DNA of 9,285 nucleotides from Conexibacter sp. GTDB taxonomy: Bacteria; Actinomycetota; Thermoleophilia; Solirubrobacterales; Solirubrobacteraceae. The notes under the pieces are model-generated. The model did not search any database, was not told the origin of the DNA, and saw only the letters and a program-made list of their open reading frames with translations. The position numbers and the translations under genes were made by a program. Positions within the stretch are counted from its first letter, which is position 1. Each line of letters begins with the position of its first letter. Shown piece by piece: positions 6,267 through 9,285 of the stretch. Location of the stretch: contig JAOPZP010000551.1 of assembly GCA_025964055.1 (NCBI GenBank), positions 1 through 9,285 on the forward strand, read 5' to 3'.

Positions 6267-7880
6267 TCATCGGCGTGGGATGGTCAGCCGGCGGCAGGCG
6301 GGGCCGCTCGGCGTCTCGTTGACGGGACGGCCCTGCGCGTCGGCGAGGGCGACGGTCAGCCGCTTGGACGTGGCGACGACCTGCGCGTAGCTGTAGGTGT
6401 TGAGCGCGGCGCAGCGGAGGCCGAGCCCCAGCGGCGGCGGCGCCTTGAACAGCGCCCGGACGTAGTTGGACGCGCCCGGGATGCCGGTCTTCAGATCCGT
6501 GTCGACGGCGAACGTCTTGAGCGCGACCGGCCCGACGACCACGTCGTAGAACCCGGTGTTCAGCGTCGGCCCGTCCTCGGCGAACGACGACAGCCGGACC
6601 TGGTCGATCATGTTGGCGTGGAAGTCCGTCGTCAGGAAGACGAGGTTGCGGACGCGGGCCTTGAGGAAGGTCAGCAGCGAGCGGCGCTCGGCGGCGTAGC
6701 CCTCCCAGCGGTCGTACGGATCCCAGTACAACCCCTGCATCGGGACCTCGTTGAGGATCACCTTGAACGTGGCCTTCGACCGCTGGACCGCCCGTTCGAA
6801 GGCCTGCAGCTGCGGGCGTCCGAGCATCGTCCGCGACGGGTCGTTGAGCGCCGCCTGGCACGCGGGCGAGACCGACGCGGCGGCGGCCGGCGGGAGGCCG
6901 ATCTGCGTCACGAGGCTCGTGCGGAGGCGCTCGGGGAGCCGCGGCAGCGGGTCGGGCAGCGCGGTGACCGGGTTGTTGCAGGCCGGGGTCGCCGACGCGG
7001 GCGCGCTGCGGAACGCGCGCTCGTCGAGGAAGAAGAGCTCGACGTTGCGCCCCCAGCGGAAGCGACGGTAGAGGCCGGTGCTCGGCTTGTAGCGGGCGGG
7101 GTTGTAGTCCAGGAACGCCTTGGCGCCGGCGCGGAACAGGCCCTGGCCGAAGACCGGCACCGAGAAGTTGTCGATGAACTCGTGATCGTCCCAGTGGCTG
7201 TAGAGGCCGGCCGACCCCCGCAGCCGCCGGAGGTTCGGGTAGGTGAGGTTCAGCCGGTACTTGGCCCACTTGTCGGTCAGCGACAGCGCCGGCGGGACGC
7301 CTGCGACGGCGCTGTCGGAGTACATGACGTCGCCGAGGTTCACGTTGAAGTCGTTGTTCAGCGCCGCCATCCGGCGGTAGACCTCGAAGCGGTTGTAGGC
7401 CGGCGCGCCGGTGGCGGGGTTGATCGCGCCGTCGGCGTCGCCGCTGACCGCGAAGCGGATCGGCCCGGCGAAGCGCGACGTCGGGGCGGTCTTGAACCGC
7501 CCGAGCCGGCTGTGCGACGTGCCCTGGCAGAAGCGGTAGAAGTAGCGCGTCGCCGGCACGAGCCGCGTCACGGTGGCCCGGACCGTGTTGTCGGAGGCAT
7601 CTGCCGCGGTGCGCGTCCGCTGCAGGACGCCCACGCCGCCGGCGCCGGCCGGCGCCGGCGAGCACCCGGCCTTGGCCACGGCGCGCGAGACCTTCAGGAC
7701 GACGGCCCCGGGGCGCGCGGCGCGCGTCCAGAGCATCGCCGAGGTCGGCGTCACCTCGCCGGCCGCGACGCCGTAGGCGAAGCCCGCGGGCTCGGCGGCG
7801 GCCACCACCGACGGGACGATCAGCATCAGCAGCGCGGCGGAGCCCGCCGACCACCCGAGACGCGCTGCGGCGATCCTCAT
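6267..7880 (-). CDS. PhoD-family (alkaline phosphatase D-like) secreted metallophosphoesterase
   Basis: The 537-residue protein has a signal peptide (about 1-29, ending VVAAAE). There is no twin-arginine motif, although classical PhoD proteins use Tat. Residues about 30-135 form a beta-rich, fibronectin-III-like PhoD N-terminal domain. The catalytic domain follows, with VSGDADG (145-151), NLGDVMYSD (181-189), HWDDHEFIDN (229-238), FLDERAF (284-290), LGRPQLQAF (353-361), a VILNEVP segment near 374-380 and TTDFHANM (417-424). The His/Asp/Asn positions match the metal-binding pattern. The Cys of the usual PhoD SC motif is absent. An insert at about 291-350 carries two Cys, and other Cys suggest disulfides. 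It would release phosphate from phosphomono- or diesters outside the cell; the substrate is unproven. GGAGGGG (7889-7895) lies 8 nt before the ATG. Gaps of 22 and 25 nt to its neighbours indicate an operon. Confidence 0.92.
   Translation of the reverse strand: MRIAAARLGWSAGSAALLMLIVPSVVAAAEPAGFAYGVAAGEVTPTSAMLWTRAARPGAVVLKVSRAVAKAGCSPAPAGAGGVGVLQRTRTAADASDNTVRATVTRLVPATRYFYRFCQGTSHSRLGRFKTAPTSRFAGPIRFAVSGDADGAINPATGAPAYNRFEVYRRMAALNNDFNVNLGDVMYSDSAVAGVPPALSLTDKWAKYRLNLTYPNLRRLRGSAGLYSHWDDHEFIDNFSVPVFGQGLFRAGAKAFLDYNPARYKPSTGLYRRFRWGRNVELFFLDERAFRSAPASATPACNNPVTALPDPLPRLPERLRTSLVTQIGLPPAAAASVSPACQAALNDPSRTMLGRPQLQAFERAVQRSKATFKVILNEVPMQGLYWDPYDRWEGYAAERRSLLTFLKARVRNLVFLTTDFHANMIDQVRLSSFAEDGPTLNTGFYDVVVGPVALKTFAVDTDLKTGIPGASNYVRALFKAPPPLGLGLRCAALNTYSYAQVVATSKRLTVALADAQGRPVNETPSGPACRRLTIPRR
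7637..7660. repeat. 24-bp perfect palindrome inside the PhoD-family gene
   Basis: The 24 bases are fully self-complementary with the centre between 7648 and 7649, built from GCC/GGC units. They encode the Pro/Ala/Gly-rich stretch around residues 74-82 of the phosphatase. It could form a hairpin in either strand, but it is simple GCC/GGC sequence and may only reflect codon bias in an Ala/Gly/Pro loop. Confidence 0.6.
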
Positions 7881-7902
7881 CGGAGCGACCCCTCCATGTC
7901 GG

Positions 7903-8376
7903 TCAGTAGCCCCCTGCCGACGCCGACGCCTTGCCGACCTGCCGGCCGGCGGGCGAGACGACGAACCACGTCCCCAGGAAGCCCTGGCCCTCGGTCTGGC
8001 CCGCGCGCGTGTCGCCGGTGGTCGTGTACAGCGGATGCCCGGCGTACGCCGCCTGCCGGAGCTTCGAGTGCCGGCGGGGCACCGTCGTGAGCTTGCGGGC
8101 GTCGACGCCGCGGCCGGCCCGCGGCCGGCCCGACACCAGGAGTGGCGGCCACACCTGCGCGCACGCGGCGAAGCAGGTGCTGCGGCTGCCGTCCTCGCGG
8201 AAGAGGTACAGCGTGCGGCCCCGGGCGGAGACCAGGACGCGCCCGAGTCGCGTGCGGCGCACCGCGACGGTCGGCGTGCGGTCGGCCGTCGCCCGCGAGT
8301 CCTTGGCCGGCGGCGAGCGCCCGATGCTCGACACGACGAGGAAGCCGGCGATCGCGGCCACGACGGTCAGCGGCAC
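7903..8376 (-). CDS. COG4315-type secreted protein (Lipoprotein_15, Y-x4-D repeats)
   Basis: From the GTG at 8376 the product is 157 residues. A hydrophobic N-terminus (about 1-18) is followed by a basic linker and then the family repeat domain. The motif YLFREDGSRSTC (57-68) continues as FAACAQVWPPL (69-79), giving the Y-x4-D, Cys-x3-Cys and WPPL hallmarks. A second Y-x4-D is YTTTGD (117-122), followed by GQGFLGTWFVVSPAG (130-144). No lipobox Cys is present, so it is probably anchored by its N-terminal helix or secreted rather than lipidated. Function is unknown for the family. The reading frame is open upstream. A CTG at 8421-8419 overlaps the preceding gene's TGA as CTGA and would add TSEYRHWLTSPKLA, giving a more normal basic N-region before the helix. 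Twenty-two bp separate it from the PhoD gene. Confidence 0.85.
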   Translation of the reverse strand: MPLTVVAAIAGFLVVSSIGRSPPAKDSRATADRTPTVAVRRTRLGRVLVSARGRTLYLFREDGSRSTCFAACAQVWPPLLVSGRPRAGRGVDARKLTTVPRRHSKLRQAAYAGHPLYTTTGDTRAGQTEGQGFLGTWFVVSPAGRQVGKASASAGGY

Positions 8377-8417
8377 CGCCAGCTTCGGGCTGGTGAGCCA
8401 GTGCCGGTACTCGGATG

Positions 8418-9285
8418 TCAGGCGCTCGGGAACCCCGGGCCCTTCGCCGCGACCAAGGGGCAGAACAGCCCGACCGGCTCGGCGGGCGCGCTCGGCCTGG
8501 GCGCCAGCGCCACCGTGTAGACGTCACCGCCCGGGCTCAGCGGGCCGGCCTGTGCCGACTTGCTCTTGCCGCCGGCGGCCTTCTTGGCGGCGACCATCGG
8601 TCCGCACAGCGCCGGGGCGGTCGACTCCCCGGTCAGGCTGCGATCGAGGTCGCTGCGCTCCAGGACCCCGTCGTAGACGCCGTTGTGGTTGTAGTCGATC
8701 CCGTGGACGACGAGCACGGCGTTGTTCTTGCGGATGTAGGAGGCGACGACCGGAGACACCGTGACGGTCCGCCGGTACTGGACGTCGGACGTGGTCGGGT
8801 AGCGGGCGAACGCCACCAGGCTCTTGGGCGTCGTGTCGCCCCGCGTGGTCAGCGCCTCGACCGCCGGTCCGTAGAACGGCGCGCCCGCGTGCGTGGCGAT
8901 CGAGAGGTGCCCGTTGTGGGGCGAGGCCGCGGACGCGGGCGGGCAGACGCCCTTGCGGCCGGCGTGGATGTGCACTGCGTGCGGCGCACCGTTGAGCAGT
9001 CCCTTGCTGTCGATCGAGACCTTCAGCGAGCGGCCGTTGAGGCGCATGGTGGCGGTGCCGCTGCCGTTGACGCGGTTGGTGGGGATCGGGCCGAGGCTCG
9101 AGGAGACCCGCTGGCCGGGGGTGGCGGCGGCGGTCTTCGACGAGGAGGACGACGAGCCGGAGCCGCCGAGGGCGAGCGCCGCGACCGCCGCGGCGACCAC
9201 CACGGCAGCGAGGCCGACCAGCAGCGCGTGGCTGCGGATCCATCCGCCTCCGCCTCCGCCGGAGCCGCGGCGGCCTGCCGGGGGC
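8418..9285 (-). CDS. CHRD-like exported/anchored protein, 5' end beyond window
   Basis: The frame is open from the TGA at 8418-8420 to the right edge. The first in-window start is GTG at 9203, which would cut the membrane helix to about 14 residues. Upstream codons read RRGSGGGGGGWIRSHALLVG, completing a normal helix (about 9234-9162), so the true start is probably outside. Numbered from GTG 9203, a Ser-rich linker (15-36) precedes an extracellular CHRD-like beta domain. It contains LLNGAPHAVHIHAG (69-82), CPPASA (87-92), HNGHLSI (96-102), YGPAVEALTTRGDT (111-124), VVHGIDYNHNGVYD (165-178) and APALCGP (196-202). The His cluster could bind metal, and DYNHNGVYD resembles a calcium loop; both are inference. 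CHRD domains occur in chordin and in bacterial secreted proteins of unknown role. It is the first visible gene of the four-gene minus-strand operon. Confidence 0.85.
   Translation of the reverse strand, partial: PPAGRRGSGGGGGGWIRSHALLVGLAAVVVAAAVAALALGGSGSSSSSSKTAAATPGQRVSSSLGPIPTNRVNGSGTATMRLNGRSLKVSIDSKGLLNGAPHAVHIHAGRKGVCPPASAASPHNGHLSIATHAGAPFYGPAVEALTTRGDTTPKSLVAFARYPTTSDVQYRRTVTVSPVVASYIRKNNAVLVVHGIDYNHNGVYDGVLERSDLDRSLTGESTAPALCGPMVAAKKAAGGKSKSAQAGPLSPGGDVYTVALAPRPSAPAEPVGLFCPLVAAKGPGFPSA

Noticed and set aside
3956..6322. A 788-codon plus-strand frame opposite the ABC exporter
   Set aside because: It is the antisense of an intact, motif-complete transporter gene, and the translation is rich in H/R/D/Q/A as expected for such shadows.
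7877..8527. A 216-codon minus-strand frame across the COG4315 and CHRD-like genes
   Set aside because: Out of frame with both recognised proteins, Arg/Pro-rich and without a domain.
8418..9203. GTG 9203 as the start of the CHRD-like gene
   Set aside because: It would leave only about 14 hydrophobic residues. The open frame to the window edge completes a normal membrane helix with a basic N-side, so the start is probably outside.

Overview
The window is very GC-rich, codon third positions are almost all G or C, and stop-free shadow frames are common. Gene content points to a high-GC actinobacterium of class Thermoleophilia (Solirubrobacterales, Conexibacter/Solirubrobacter-like). The main pointers are a small secreted/anchored protein with a DWGDAAIG membrane stretch, an FHA protein with a LuxR-like tail, and a PhoD-type phosphatase with an SGD motif. 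The lineage is inferred from recalled family resemblance and no search was run.

Layout. (1) Positions 1-1162, minus strand: the first 387 codons of an AMP-forming acyl-CoA ligase that runs off the left edge. (2) A 205-bp divergent spacer, then a PhnB-like VOC protein (1368-1853, plus). (3) A small exported, single-pass membrane protein (1985-2398, plus) behind a leader containing several inverted repeats, followed by a strong hairpin at 2428-2459. (4) A two-gene plus-strand unit: an FHA/HTH regulator (2519-3259), apparently from a leaderless GTG mRNA, and a LmeA/DUF2993-like membrane-anchored lipid-binding protein (3269-3940). (5) A minus-strand run of four closely packed genes, transcribed right to left. 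These are a CHRD-like exported protein (5' end outside the window), a COG4315-type secreted protein, a PhoD-family phosphatase, and a double-FHA ABC-2 transporter resembling mycobacterial Rv1747. The run meets the plus-strand unit tail to tail with only 9 bp between stop codons.

How the genes may work together. Six of the nine genes encode exported or membrane proteins. Two neighbouring units each carry FHA domains, which bind phosphothreonine peptides, so Ser/Thr kinase control of envelope functions is the simplest common theme. An Rv1747-like exporter beside a LmeA-like protein recalls the mycobacterial factors linked to PIM and lipomannan biology. Carrying that link over to this organism is inference. 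No tRNA, rRNA, CRISPR array, insertion sequence or phage gene was seen. No wholly new system is evident. The most useful leads are the FHA-centred envelope cluster, the leaderless promoter, the structured leader at about 1885-1979, the His-substituted Q-loop, and a likely CTG start at 8421.
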